NCBI GenBank assembly: GCA_963590165.1 | Contig: CAVANO010000032.1 | Span: 4,541-68,540, forward strand | Reading direction: 5' to 3' | DNA from: UBA11524 sp963590165 | Lineage (GTDB): Bacteria; Bacillota; Clostridia; Christensenellales; Aristaeellaceae | Length of the DNA stretch: 64,000 nt | Part shown: positions 49,203 through 59,090 of the stretch, piece after piece | Numbering within the stretch: the stretch's first letter is position 1 | Layout: each line of letters opens with the position of its first letter | Position numbers and translations under genes: made by a program | The notes under the pieces: generated by a model | Told to the model about the DNA's origin: nothing | The model's database searches: none | What the model saw: the letters and a program-made list of their open reading frames with translations, nothing else

Positions 49203-51557
49203 ATGCGGGCTTTGCTACGGCAGATGACGGCGCTCGCGCTGACACTGCTGCTTCTCACTTCCTGTGCAAATGCGGATAATCTGCGGCTCTATACGTATCC
49301 GGCGGGGCAGAACACAAGCGACACGAATCACTATCCGTCGCGAAATGAGTTCCTGCTGATTCGCAGCACGGTTCGGGCGATGGGCGGCGCGGTAATCATG
49401 GCGTATGACAGCTCGTACAGCGGCATTTCGCTGTTCTTCTGGCAGGACGGCATGACGGAGATGCGCTGCATCGCGGACGGCATTTACTACGCATCGAACG
49501 CCAGCGACATGGCGGAGGCGGCAGAGGCATGCGAGGAGCGGATGAGCAGCATTCCGCTCTATGAGATGCCGGATTTGACGCATGCGCTGTCGTTTATTGT
49601 CAGTGACGGCGAGACACTCTATGGCTACAACGAACTGAACAACCTCGTGTTCACCATTGAGGAAACGGCGGACGGCACTGCCTTCCATGACGTTGTGACA
49701 ATTGCGGATGACGAGGTGCTGTGGAACACCAATACGGAGGACGAGCAGAGTGCCTACCGGCGGACACTGAAACCGCTGGGCGTGTATGGAAACATCATGC
49801 TGCTCTACGCAATCGATGAGGACAGCACGATTCTGATGACATTCGACCTGACGGATGGCAACATCCGCGTAATTCCGACGGAACGGTTGCTGATGGCGTA
49901 TGACTGGCAGCCGGGTCAGGCACTTTTGTGGATTCAGCAGGAAGAATACGGAGTTGTCTGCGACCTGTACGTCTACGATGCGGCAAGCGACACGCAGACG
50001 CTGCTGCAGGAGAATGTAACCACCGGACAGTGGGAGGACGGCATATACGACACGGACAGCGGCGCGTATCTGGCAGTGCGGCAGCAGCAGGTCGTTGCGA
50101 CAACGGATTTCGCGACCAGTCAGGCGCTTGCAACGATGCCGGAAGCCTGCACGTATGTCGCCTGCACGGAAAACAGCATCATCGGCGCAACGTATACGCA
50201 CGTGTATGTGCGCGACAAGAGCTCTTCTGCGGCTGCAACGCTGCGGATTTGGGGCAGCGACGGGCTGGAGGCGGATGCCGTCACCGAGTTTGTGGAAGAG
50301 CACCCGGAAGTCAGCCTTGCGCAGGAGACGGAATCAACGGCGCGATTGACGGCAAAGGCGATTGCAGACATTTTTGCGCAGGAGGATGCGCCGGATATCC
50401 TCATCATGACGTTCAGAGACGGCGTCGGTGAAACGGACGGCAGCTGGGCGCTGGATGAGCTGCTGGAAGAGGAAATGCTGGCAGATTTGTCCTTCTGCGA
50501 GGAGGCAACGGCATACGGCGAACGGCTGAACACGGTGTTCCGCGATGCGGTCATGAAGGACGGCAAAATGTACGCCCTGCCGCTGAGTGCAGTGAGCACA
50601 GGCGGATTCTTCGCAAACCGCGAGCTGATGCAGAAGCTCGGGCTGACGGAGGACGACATCCCGACAAGCCTGACGGAGCTGTGCGAATTCATTACGCGGT
50701 GGAATGATGAGTACACGGAGAAATACGCCGCGTATGCGCCGCTGGATGAAACCGAGGATTACCGTGCGCGGATGCTGGAATTGATGGTGCGAGAATGGGT
50801 CGGGTACTGTCAGGCAAACGGCATGACGCTCACGTTCGATCACCCGATCTTCCGCGAGATGATGGATGCGCTGGACGGCATGCGTGCAGACAAAATCGAG
50901 AAACAGAACGAGCATGTCAACGAGGATGACAGCGACTACAAGCAGCCGCTCATCTGGACGAACGGTACGGTCGTCAGCAATTTCAGCAACTACAATGTCA
51001 GCGATTCGAGCCGTTACTTCCTGCAGATGACCCTGACGCCGGAAACGGATTTCAGCCACGGCATCACGCAGATGACGGCGCTGATGGTGAATCCGAACAC
51101 GCAGAACAGAGCGCTCATCAGCGAACTGATTGCGCTGGCACTTTCCGAGCAGAGCGAAGAAAACCAGTGCGTGCTGCTCAAAGACTACGAGCAGCCGGTG
51201 GAATATTCCTCTTATGCGGCGGTGGCGGCAGCGTATGAAAACGAAATTGCCGCGTTGGAGGCGGAACTTGAAACGGCGGCAGACTGGCACAAGAGCAGCC
51301 TGAAAAGCCGGATTGCTGAGCTGCAGCAGGAGGCGGACCGCCTGAGGATCACGGACAGATGGGCGCTCGCACCAGACAGCATCACGCTGTATCAGCAGAC
51401 GATTCTGCCAGTCAGCTACCTGCGGCGTCCGGGCATTCTCGTGCGGGACACGGCGAATACGCTGGATGACCTGATGGTACGCAAGGCGGGCGGCGAGTTG
51501 TCCACCGAGGAATTCATCACGCAAGCGGATGCGCTGCTGGCATCGCTCAGCGAATGA
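49203..51557 (+). CDS. Lipoprotein with extracellular solute-binding domain (first of two paralogues)
   Basis: 784 residues. The lipobox LLLLTSC is at about residues 17-23, so it is a membrane-anchored lipoprotein. Residues about 25-345 form a repeat-rich beta region (for example LYGYNELNNLVFTIEE and YGVVCDLYVYD), propeller-like by eye. From about 346 there is a family-1 solute-binding domain: LRIWGSDGLEADAVTEF, EDAPDILIMTFRDG, FANRELMQKLGLTEDDIPTS and ELCEFITRWNDEY. Near residue 680 is a short coiled coil. It presumably captures a sugar or peptide for the permeases downstream. The two-part layout is unusual. Paralogous to the next gene. Confidence 0.85.
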   Translation: MRALLRQMTALALTLLLLTSCANADNLRLYTYPAGQNTSDTNHYPSRNEFLLIRSTVRAMGGAVIMAYDSSYSGISLFFWQDGMTEMRCIADGIYYASNASDMAEAAEACEERMSSIPLYEMPDLTHALSFIVSDGETLYGYNELNNLVFTIEETADGTAFHDVVTIADDEVLWNTNTEDEQSAYRRTLKPLGVYGNIMLLYAIDEDSTILMTFDLTDGNIRVIPTERLLMAYDWQPGQALLWIQQEEYGVVCDLYVYDAASDTQTLLQENVTTGQWEDGIYDTDSGAYLAVRQQQVVATTDFATSQALATMPEACTYVACTENSIIGATYTHVYVRDKSSSAAATLRIWGSDGLEADAVTEFVEEHPEVSLAQETESTARLTAKAIADIFAQEDAPDILIMTFRDGVGETDGSWALDELLEEEMLADLSFCEEATAYGERLNTVFRDAVMKDGKMYALPLSAVSTGGFFANRELMQKLGLTEDDIPTSLTELCEFITRWNDEYTEKYAAYAPLDETEDYRARMLELMVREWVGYCQANGMTLTFDHPIFREMMDALDGMRADKIEKQNEHVNEDDSDYKQPLIWTNGTVVSNFSNYNVSDSSRYFLQMTLTPETDFSHGITQMTALMVNPNTQNRALISELIALALSEQSEENQCVLLKDYEQPVEYSSYAAVAAAYENEIAALEAELETAADWHKSSLKSRIAELQQEADRLRITDRWALAPDSITLYQQTILPVSYLRRPGILVRDTANTLDDLMVRKAGGELSTEEFITQADALLASLSE

Positions 51558-51688
51558 ACTGAAATTGTTACAAAATTGTAAAATCACAAAAACTTTCGTC
51601 AAACATGGAAAAAATCTGCCGTTCCTTACGTTTAATAAAGTGTCTGCTCTGTGCAGAAAAATATTGATGACATCAAGGGAGGTTCACC

Positions 51689-54163
51689 ATGAAGATGAAG
51701 CGGCTGATCAGCATGATGCTGGCGACTTGTCTTCTGCTGTGCACCGCGCTGGCAGAAAACAAGACACTTTTTACGACCATGACAGATGAGGAAGTTTCGG
51801 CGAACAGCGAGCTGACCGCGGAAGAACAGCAGATTGAGTACCGTCCGCAGAAGGTTGTTGCGGTCGGAGACGGCTTCCGCATTGCAATGCGCAATGAGGC
51901 GCTGAACACGCTCGATCTGTATTCGTGGCGCGAAGGTGAGGAAGGCTTGACGCTCGTGGCGAAGTACCTTTGCACGACGAACTATGCAAGCAGCCTCGAT
52001 GAACTGCAGGCGAGCCTCGAAAATGTGACGGAAGAAAGCGAATCGCTGCCGGCGGATTTCGAGCTGCCGGACGCAAGCCACTGCTACTCCATTCTTGTGG
52101 GTAGCGGCGATAAGCTCTACGGCATCAATGCGCTGACCGGCACCATCTTCACGATTGACGGTCAGGACGGCAAGGCTGTTTATACCGATGTCGCGACGAT
52201 GGCGGACACGTCCTTCTTCTTCCAGACCGAAGAAGGATACTACGATGAAGAGGAAGGCGAGGAGACGGAAGCCTACGTCTACTATACGAATCCGAACACC
52301 TACGCGGCTTCCGGCGATACGCTGGCACTGCAGTTTCAGAACTACACCGACAACGGCTATGAACGCGTGGTGAAACTCGTCAGCCTGACCGACGGCAGCG
52401 TCAAGACGGCCGGTGTACTCAAGAATCCGCGCAGCGTGTGCGCCTACAAGGATGGCAAGTTCATCGTTTTAGACTGTGACAGCCAAGAAAACTACGATGA
52501 AGAAGGCAATCCGGTCAATATGCGCGTTGTCATTTATGACCCGGCGGCGGATACGGCGGAGGTGCTGGCAGACAGCATCGACAGCAGCATCCTCGAGGAA
52601 AGCGTTCTCAACATGGGCAACGACTTCTACTATAGCGAGACGCTGGACGGCTTCCTGTACTTCACGGGTACGAAGGTCATGATGACGAAGGACTTCAAGA
52701 CGGCGGTAACTGCGGCGTATCTGCCGATTCAGTCGAGCTACAGAGCCGTGAATAACAGCTGCGTCGTTGTCGCAAACTATTCCAACGGCGTGTTTGCGCG
52801 GACGCTGTCCGAAAACGCATCCGCCGGTCACGTGATTGTCCTGCTGAACGTTTCCGTCTATGGCGGTATCAGCAATTACGCGGTGAATAACCCCGATGTT
52901 GCGGTGTACGGCTACTACGGCGGTGCAGGTACGGCAGAAGAGGTCGCACAGGAATTCGCCGCGACGACGGATACGCCGGATGTGGCGGTGGCGTACCTGA
53001 GCACGAATACGGAAGACCCGGCAGGCGGATGGTTCCTGGACGCGCTGAACAATAAGGGCTACTGCATGGATCTGTCGGTGTATCCGGCGGTGAAGCAGTA
53101 TGTCGAGAGCCTCAACGATGTATTCCGCAGCCTGGTTACGACGGAGGACGGCAAGATTTTCGGCGTGCCGACGAGCGTTTACGGCGGTTATTCTTTCTCC
53201 TTTAACAGCAGTGTGCTGACCGAAATGGGACTGACGGTCGATGACCTGCCGACGAATCTGGTTGAGCTGTGCGAATTCATTACCCGTTGGAACGATGAGT
53301 TTGTCGAGGAATACCCGAACTATGCGCCGCTGGACTCCACAGAGAGCTACCGCGACCGCGTGTTCCGCCTGATTTTGCGCGAGTGGAACAGCTACTGCCA
53401 AGCAACCGGTCAGGATCTGCACTTCGACGATCCGATCTTCCGCGAGCTGATGACGGCGTTTGAAAACATGCGCTACGACAACATCGAGAAGAGCAATCAG
53501 AAGACGAGCGATGAGGAATCCGACTACAAGGCGCCGCTGATTTACTCGGGCACGTCGACTTTCAGCGCGTACTACGACCGGATTTCCTACGGCGATGACG
53601 ACACGCCGCTGATGATCAAGATGACGCTGACGAAGGATACCGAGTTCTACCTGGGCACCGGTGATGTCGAAGTCTACTACGTCAATCCGCGCACGACCGA
53701 CAAGGAAGAGGTCGGCGAGCTGCTGGAATACATCATCAATGCCATCGACAAGACCACGTTGATTGAACTGGTCAAGGATAATACCACGCCGATTGAGAAT
53801 GAGTATTTCCAGAGCAACATGGAAATCTACAACGAGGACATTGAGACGCTGCAGGAGCAGTACGAAGCTGCTTCGGAGGAAGAAAAGGCGGACTACAAGC
53901 AGATGCTGGAGGAAACCATCCAGTACCGTGACGAATACGAAAAGGACGGACGCTATTTGGTGTCGCCTGAGTACATCGAGCGGTATCAGAACGTGATTCT
54001 GCCGGCGCTGTTCGTCTGGAAGCCCACCGCACTGGATTGCACGGATGATTCCTCCGGCCTGCAGACGCTTGTCACCCGTTATATCGACAAACAGATTACC
54101 ATTGACCAGTTCATCAAGGAGATGGACAGCCGGCTGAACATGATTCGGCTGGAAAACCAATAA
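51689..54163 (+). CDS. Secreted solute-binding protein with propeller-like N-terminus (second paralogue)
   Basis: 824 residues. Signal peptide MKMKRLISMMLATCLLLCTALAEN; the pre-cleavage sequence lacks a good lipobox, so it may be released or otherwise attached, unlike paralogue 1. Beta-rich N-terminal half to about residue 375, then a solute-binding domain with FNSSVLTEMGLTVDDLPTN and ELCEFITRWNDEF. The segments LTxDDxPT, ELCEFITRWNDE, HPIFREMM/DPIFRELM and SDYK(Q/A)PLI are shared with paralogue 1. A coiled coil lies near residues 715-750 (YNEDIETLQEQYEAASEEEK). Ribosome site GGAGG 6 nt before the ATG. Confidence 0.85.
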   Translation: MKMKRLISMMLATCLLLCTALAENKTLFTTMTDEEVSANSELTAEEQQIEYRPQKVVAVGDGFRIAMRNEALNTLDLYSWREGEEGLTLVAKYLCTTNYASSLDELQASLENVTEESESLPADFELPDASHCYSILVGSGDKLYGINALTGTIFTIDGQDGKAVYTDVATMADTSFFFQTEEGYYDEEEGEETEAYVYYTNPNTYAASGDTLALQFQNYTDNGYERVVKLVSLTDGSVKTAGVLKNPRSVCAYKDGKFIVLDCDSQENYDEEGNPVNMRVVIYDPAADTAEVLADSIDSSILEESVLNMGNDFYYSETLDGFLYFTGTKVMMTKDFKTAVTAAYLPIQSSYRAVNNSCVVVANYSNGVFARTLSENASAGHVIVLLNVSVYGGISNYAVNNPDVAVYGYYGGAGTAEEVAQEFAATTDTPDVAVAYLSTNTEDPAGGWFLDALNNKGYCMDLSVYPAVKQYVESLNDVFRSLVTTEDGKIFGVPTSVYGGYSFSFNSSVLTEMGLTVDDLPTNLVELCEFITRWNDEFVEEYPNYAPLDSTESYRDRVFRLILREWNSYCQATGQDLHFDDPIFRELMTAFENMRYDNIEKSNQKTSDEESDYKAPLIYSGTSTFSAYYDRISYGDDDTPLMIKMTLTKDTEFYLGTGDVEVYYVNPRTTDKEEVGELLEYIINAIDKTTLIELVKDNTTPIENEYFQSNMEIYNEDIETLQEQYEAASEEEKADYKQMLEETIQYRDEYEKDGRYLVSPEYIERYQNVILPALFVWKPTALDCTDDSSGLQTLVTRYIDKQITIDQFIKEMDSRLNMIRLENQ

Positions 54164-54241
54164 TTTGATTGAGCAAGGGCAGGCAGACGCGGAAGGCACT
54201 GTCTGCCTGTCCCTTCCTCATGCGGCGATTCGGGAGGCACC

Positions 54242-55093
54242 ATGTTTCGAAAGAAAAAGGTCGTATGGCTGCTGTTGCTGCCGGGCTTATCGGGGCTGCT
54301 GCTGTTTTATGTCGTGCCGTTTTTCGGGGGAATCTACTCCTCGCTGATGGATGGTTCGTTTGACAACAATTTTGTTGGTCTGGCGAACTATCAGAAGACG
54401 ATTCAGAATGCCATGTTTCAGCTTGGCATGAAGAACACATGGGAGCTGTCCCTGCTCTGCGCACCGGTGATTTGGCTGCTTTCGTTTATTCTTGCGGCGA
54501 TGCTCAAGACGCTCAAGGATCGCTCTGCACCGTTCCGCAACATTCTGTTGCTGCCGTACCTGATGCCGTCTTCCGCGATGCTGCTCATCTGGACACTCAT
54601 GTTTGACTACGGCGGCGTCATCAACCGGCTTGTGGTCGCGCTGGGCATGGAACGCGTGCTGTGGCTGGAAGGCGATGCACTGCGCGTGCCGATTGTGCTC
54701 CTGTATATCTGGAAGAACGTCGGCTTCTCGGTGGTGCTGTTCTCCTCCGCACTTTCGGCGGTGCATCCCTCGCTGTATGAATACGCGGCGCTGGAGGGCG
54801 CAGGCTGGTGGACGCAGTCCTTCCGCATCACGCTGCCGCAGATTATTCCGACGGCGTTTCTCGTGTTTGTGCTCTCGTGGGTCAATGCGTTCAAAATCTT
54901 CAAGGAAGTTTACTTCATCGGCGGCGCATACCCGTCCAACGCCATTTACACCCTGCAGCACTTCATGAACAACAAGTATGCGCGCCTGGAGTATCAGGAC
55001 GTGACGACGGCGGCGTATATCTTCGCACTCGGCGTTATGGTGCTCTTTGCGCTGATGTATGCCAGCAAAGCGGTTCGCTCGCCGAACACCTGA
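54242..55093 (+). CDS. ABC sugar transporter permease (MalF/UgpA type)
   Basis: 283 residues, about six membrane segments. The ATPase-contact EAA loop YEYAALEGAGWWTQSFRITL is near residue 180. It is the first of two permeases for a carbohydrate-type importer, so a MsmX-like shared ATPase encoded elsewhere is expected to power it. The start follows GGGAGGCACC. Confidence 0.92.
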   Translation: MFRKKKVVWLLLLPGLSGLLLFYVVPFFGGIYSSLMDGSFDNNFVGLANYQKTIQNAMFQLGMKNTWELSLLCAPVIWLLSFILAAMLKTLKDRSAPFRNILLLPYLMPSSAMLLIWTLMFDYGGVINRLVVALGMERVLWLEGDALRVPIVLLYIWKNVGFSVVLFSSALSAVHPSLYEYAALEGAGWWTQSFRITLPQIIPTAFLVFVLSWVNAFKIFKEVYFIGGAYPSNAIYTLQHFMNNKYARLEYQDVTTAAYIFALGVMVLFALMYASKAVRSPNT

Positions 55094-55110
55094 GGACGGG
55101 AGGAAGTATC

Positions 55111-55998
55111 ATGGCGAAAAAGAAGAAAATCCGTCATCGCCATAACCGCCTGTCCTTCGGCGGAAAAATGGCGTTTCTGCTGCTGACGATCCTGTCGGCG
55201 GTTGTCCTGATTCCGATCGTATTCACGTTCCTGTATTCTTTTTTCCCGGCTTCGGAAATTACGGCGTACCTGAACAAGCGCGGCAGCTATGACGCGACGG
55301 AATGGCTGGATGTGCTGTATTCGCCGGCGCTGTTCTCGCTCAGGCAGTATTACAAGATTTTTATTGAAGAGCCGAAGTATCTGCAACTGTTCTGCAACAG
55401 CATGGTTTATACCGCAGCGATTCTGGTCGGTCAGGCGCTGATTGTGCCGCTGACGGCGTACTGCCTGAGCCGCTTTGAATTCCGCGGACGTGACCTGATG
55501 TTCTTCTGCATCCTGATTCTGATGATTCTGCCCTTCCAGGTGACGATGGCGCCGAGCGTCATGGTGCTGCGCTGGCTGGGCATCATGGAGACGCGCTGGG
55601 CGGTCATCCTGCCTATGTGCTTTTCGCCCTTCTACATTTTCTTGTTGCGGCAGTTCATGGTGAGCATCCCGAATGAGCTGTTGGAGGCAGGCATGGTGGA
55701 CGGCGTCGGACCGGTGCGCGGCTTTGTGCATGTAATCCTGCCGGTGTGCAAGCCGATTCTCGGTGCGGCGGCGGCGCTGTCATTTGCCGACTGCTGGAAC
55801 ATGGTCGAACAGCCGCTTGTCTATCTGGCGAATCACACGGATTTGCAGCCGCTGTCGGTGATGTTCAATCAAATCAGCACAGACAACGCAGATGTGGCAT
55901 TTGCAGGCAGCGCCCTGTATATTCTTCCAACGCTGCTGATTTATCTGTACTTCCAGGAAGATATCGTCGCCGGCATCCAGCTGAGCGAACTCAAGTGA
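55111..55998 (+). CDS. ABC sugar transporter permease (MalG/UgpE type)
   Basis: 295 residues, six membrane segments. EAA loop is PNELLEAGMVDGVGPVRGFV at about residue 188. Start at the ATG after GGGAGGAAGTATC. It pairs with the preceding permease. Confidence 0.92.
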   Translation: MAKKKKIRHRHNRLSFGGKMAFLLLTILSAVVLIPIVFTFLYSFFPASEITAYLNKRGSYDATEWLDVLYSPALFSLRQYYKIFIEEPKYLQLFCNSMVYTAAILVGQALIVPLTAYCLSRFEFRGRDLMFFCILILMILPFQVTMAPSVMVLRWLGIMETRWAVILPMCFSPFYIFLLRQFMVSIPNELLEAGMVDGVGPVRGFVHVILPVCKPILGAAAALSFADCWNMVEQPLVYLANHTDLQPLSVMFNQISTDNADVAFAGSALYILPTLLIYLYFQEDIVAGIQLSELK

Positions 55999-56014
55999 CG
56001 GAGGACAAACGAGA

Positions 56015-57388
56015 ATGAAGCTGAAACGATTCGCCCTGCGCGGGCTGATTGTGCTGTTCGTGGCGGTTGCGCTGTGCATGTTCTTTGCACGGACGATTCA
56101 GACGATTACCACCCCGAAGGTGCAGCTTGTAACAGGCTCCTACGGCCGCTTTGAGGATAAGATGGAATTTCAGGCGGAGGTGTACTTCTCGGATACGGAG
56201 GAATTCACCGTCGAGGACGCGCAGAGCATGAACATCACCGTGGACAAGGTGTATGTGCGCGCCGGCAGCTACGTCAAGGCGGGCGACACGCTCTTCACGG
56301 CGAAGACGCCCTCGTATGAGGAGGACATCAAGAAGGTCCGCGAGGATTACGAGGCGAAAAACAAGGAGCTGCTGGAGCTGGACGTGCAGAACCGCAAGCT
56401 GAGCAAGGAAAGCTACCAGAATACGATGTATGACCAGCTGCTGGACGCACAGGATGCGCTGTCCGATGCAACCTACGAGGCTCGTTATGCCGCGGCGCAG
56501 GAATCGATTACGCTGACAGGCGATGTATCGACATGGCCGAGTCAGCTGGCGCTTGCCGGCAACGCGTCAGACGAGGTCAAGGAAGCTGTCAACAAGGCGA
56601 AAACCGCGCAGGCTGCCTATGAGGAGGCACGTACGGCGTATTTCGCGGTGCTGGACAATAAGAAGCTCAAGGTGTCGGACGAGGTGTTCCAGTATATCAC
56701 CAAGCGCGGCGAACTGCTCGATGAAATCGAGGAGCTGAATCAGAAGATGATTACGCTGACAATGCTGGAATCGAGCCTGAAGAAGGTTACCGCACCGCGC
56801 GACGGTTACATCATCGAAATCAAGGTTGCCGAGGGCGACACGTATGACGGCACGAAAGCGGCGTATGTGATGAACAAGGAGGACTGTGTGCCGGTGCTCC
56901 GCGCGGCGCTCGACAGCAGCACGAACCGAAGCATCAGCGACGGCACGCGTGCAGAAATTACCAGCGACATCTACGGCACGGAAAAAACCACCGTGGAGAA
57001 GACGACATATGCTTCGGATGGCACGAAGTACCTGCTGATTACGATGCCGGAAGCCTATCTTGATTCGGACTCGACCGCCATCCGCCGCTTCATGCAGGAC
57101 GGCGGCGTCAAGGTGAACATCACGTACCGTGCGAAGAACACGACAACCCTGCTGACGCAGAGCTGTGTGCGCTCCGACGGTGACAGCTATTATGTCTACC
57201 TGATTCAGTACACATCCGGCAGTCTTTTGTCCTCTTCAAACATGACAGTCAAGAAGACCAGCGTGACTGTTATTGAGAGCAGCAGTTCTGCCGTTTCCAT
57301 CGAGGAGGATCTGAGCTATCAATCCATTGCTGACCGCGAGGACCGCGCACTCGAAGACGGCGCAACGGTCATGGAGTACGTGAATTGA
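56015..57388 (+). CDS. HlyD/RND-type membrane-fusion (periplasmic adaptor) protein
   Basis: 457 residues. N-terminal membrane segment LIVLFVAVALCMFFARTI, a first lipoyl-like half VDKVYVRAGSYVKAGDTLF, a long helical hairpin (about residues 105-250, for example REDYEAKNKELLELDVQN), then the second lipoyl half KVTAPRDGYIIEIKVAEGDT. These adaptors work with export-type ABC or MacB permeases. It lies directly after an import-type permease pair, an unusual mix. Its stop overlaps the next start by 4 bp. Confidence 0.88.
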   Translation: MKLKRFALRGLIVLFVAVALCMFFARTIQTITTPKVQLVTGSYGRFEDKMEFQAEVYFSDTEEFTVEDAQSMNITVDKVYVRAGSYVKAGDTLFTAKTPSYEEDIKKVREDYEAKNKELLELDVQNRKLSKESYQNTMYDQLLDAQDALSDATYEARYAAAQESITLTGDVSTWPSQLALAGNASDEVKEAVNKAKTAQAAYEEARTAYFAVLDNKKLKVSDEVFQYITKRGELLDEIEELNQKMITLTMLESSLKKVTAPRDGYIIEIKVAEGDTYDGTKAAYVMNKEDCVPVLRAALDSSTNRSISDGTRAEITSDIYGTEKTTVEKTTYASDGTKYLLITMPEAYLDSDSTAIRRFMQDGGVKVNITYRAKNTTTLLTQSCVRSDGDSYYVYLIQYTSGSLLSSSNMTVKKTSVTVIESSSSAVSIEEDLSYQSIADREDRALEDGATVMEYVN

Positions 57389-59040
57389 GAAGGCTGTTTG
57401 CATGGTGGCAATGGGCGTTGCTGGCTGCCTTTGCCGCCGCGCTGACCTTCGGCGCAATTGAGGCCGGTCAGGTTGGCAACCATCTGCAATACATGATCAG
57501 TGCCCCTGCACAGCAGACCGCAAGCAGCAGCACCGAAAGCACGGAGGTTAAGCCAAATCAGCCTATTGCCGATTGGGTGACGAGCCTGCGCAGCATGACG
57601 GAAGAATGGGATTTGACGACGATGGAACGCTGGACAATCGGCGGCGTCATCGAGTCAACCACCGTGTCGGGCGGCTCGGAAAGCAAGGAGGCACGCATCG
57701 AACTGGTCGGCAAGTACGGCTTTCAGGTGCGGCAGAAGTTCCTTCACTACGGCCGCCTGCCGTATGAATCGGAAATCGAAAGCGGTGCGGCGGTCGCAGT
57801 GCTGGATGAGGATCTCGCGCTGGCGCTCTTCCGCGTGGCGGATCCTGTCGGGCGAACCATTTTCATCGGGGATACGCAGTATACCGTCATCGGCATCGCA
57901 CGGCACAGCAAACATGTCGGCGAATACAAGGAGTACAGCGCATATGTGCCGTTGAACTCAATGATTGCGTCGAGCAACGTGATTGACACATTGCTGGTGG
58001 AGGCAATCCCGAAGGAAGGCACCGGCGCGAGCGTGTCCTTCCAGACAGTCGTGACGAACTGGCATACGGGCGGCTCGTTCTTCGACCTCGGCAAGGAAAG
58101 TATGGGCGCGACGCTCTGGCTTCGCGTGCTGCTCTTCCTGACCGGTGCAGCACTGCTGTTCAAATTCATCGCGTTCCTGAACCGGCGTGTCGGGCATTAC
58201 ACAAAGAGGTATCGGCAGCAGCTGCAGGAGAAGTATGCGGTCAGCCTGATGCCGGAGTTGATTGGCGTGATTGCGCTCTTCGTGCTGGGCTACGGTGCAG
58301 CGGCAGGCGCTGGTGCACTGTTGATGACCTACATCATCGAGCCGGTGTATACCTTCACGGAGTGGATTCCGAGCGTGCTGGTCGAATGGGATGACATCAC
58401 TGCTGCGTTCTGGAACGTCTGGCAGGGAAATGCCGTCATCAAGGAACTGCGCACGATGGAGATTCTCCGGCTGCGCTGGCTGACGCTGCTGGTGCAGGGT
58501 TGCTCTGCCGGTGCAGGCGTGCTGCTGGGCATTCTCTGCGGACGCATCCGTTCTTCGCAGGCAATGGTCGCCGACAGCGTGAATGCGCTCTATCGGCAGG
58601 GAACGGTCATGTCCACCGTGGAGACGAAGAAGATCATCGAGATGAGCGACTTGGGCTATGTGCTCTGCAACACGTCGGATGCAACGAATCACGGCGAGGC
58701 GGTGCCGATGGTGCGCATTATCAATGCCGAGGCGGTGCTGAAAAAGCTGCCCGGCGGACGGCGCGACGGCACGTTTGTGCTGGAGGTTGTCGATGAGCAG
58801 ATTGCTGCGAATAACCGCCGCTGGCTGATTACGTGTCAGGACGGCGAAAAGACGGTCGAGGAAGCCAAACGCGACTGGGATTTGCAGCTGCCGATTGCCG
58901 TGCTGACGCGCATTGTCTACGGTACGCAGACATTTGCCGACTTCCTGGAATGCAACGCCGGATACGATATGCGCATGCGCTCCCCTGCAATGGACGGCAT
59001 GTTCAGCCACCATCTGACGCTGACCGGCAGAACAGAATAA
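57385..59040 (+). CDS. MacB-like permease with C-terminal SCP2/Eis-like domain
   Basis: 551 residues. After a signal anchor, residues about 35-240 resemble the MacB periplasmic core (for example GAAVAVLDEDLALALF and DPVGRTIFIGDTQYTVIGIA). Four membrane segments are visible near 10-27, 250-268, 295-325 and 375-395. No ATPase motifs. Residues about 440-551 read MVRIINAEAVLKKLPGG, DGTFVLEVVDEQIAANNRR and LPIAVLTRIVYGTQTFADFL, which resemble the SCP2-like C-terminal domain of Eis-type acetyltransferases. I know no such fusion; the assignment rests on pattern memory and needs a profile search. Last gene of the locus, followed by a terminator. Confidence 0.75.
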   Translation: MRRLFAWWQWALLAAFAAALTFGAIEAGQVGNHLQYMISAPAQQTASSSTESTEVKPNQPIADWVTSLRSMTEEWDLTTMERWTIGGVIESTTVSGGSESKEARIELVGKYGFQVRQKFLHYGRLPYESEIESGAAVAVLDEDLALALFRVADPVGRTIFIGDTQYTVIGIARHSKHVGEYKEYSAYVPLNSMIASSNVIDTLLVEAIPKEGTGASVSFQTVVTNWHTGGSFFDLGKESMGATLWLRVLLFLTGAALLFKFIAFLNRRVGHYTKRYRQQLQEKYAVSLMPELIGVIALFVLGYGAAAGAGALLMTYIIEPVYTFTEWIPSVLVEWDDITAAFWNVWQGNAVIKELRTMEILRLRWLTLLVQGCSAGAGVLLGILCGRIRSSQAMVADSVNALYRQGTVMSTVETKKIIEMSDLGYVLCNTSDATNHGEAVPMVRIINAEAVLKKLPGGRRDGTFVLEVVDEQIAANNRRWLITCQDGEKTVEEAKRDWDLQLPIAVLTRIVYGTQTFADFLECNAGYDMRMRSPAMDGMFSHHLTLTGRTE

Positions 59041-59041
59041 A

Positions 59042-59090
59042 AAACCACCCATCGGCGCTGGAATGGAATAGCAACCGATGGGTGGTTTCT
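59042..59090 (+). terminator. Rho-independent terminator of the transport locus
   Basis: AAACCACCCATCGG pairs with CCGATGGGTGGTTT over 14 bp; a T-run follows. The loop is about 18 bases. Confidence 0.92.

Noticed and set aside
50334..51602. 422-residue minus-strand frame
   Set aside because: Antisense shadow of the first solute-binding paralogue.
52469..54199. 576-residue minus-strand frame
   Set aside because: Antisense shadow of the solute-binding paralogue; Arg/His/Val-rich composition without domains, as with other long antisense frames here.
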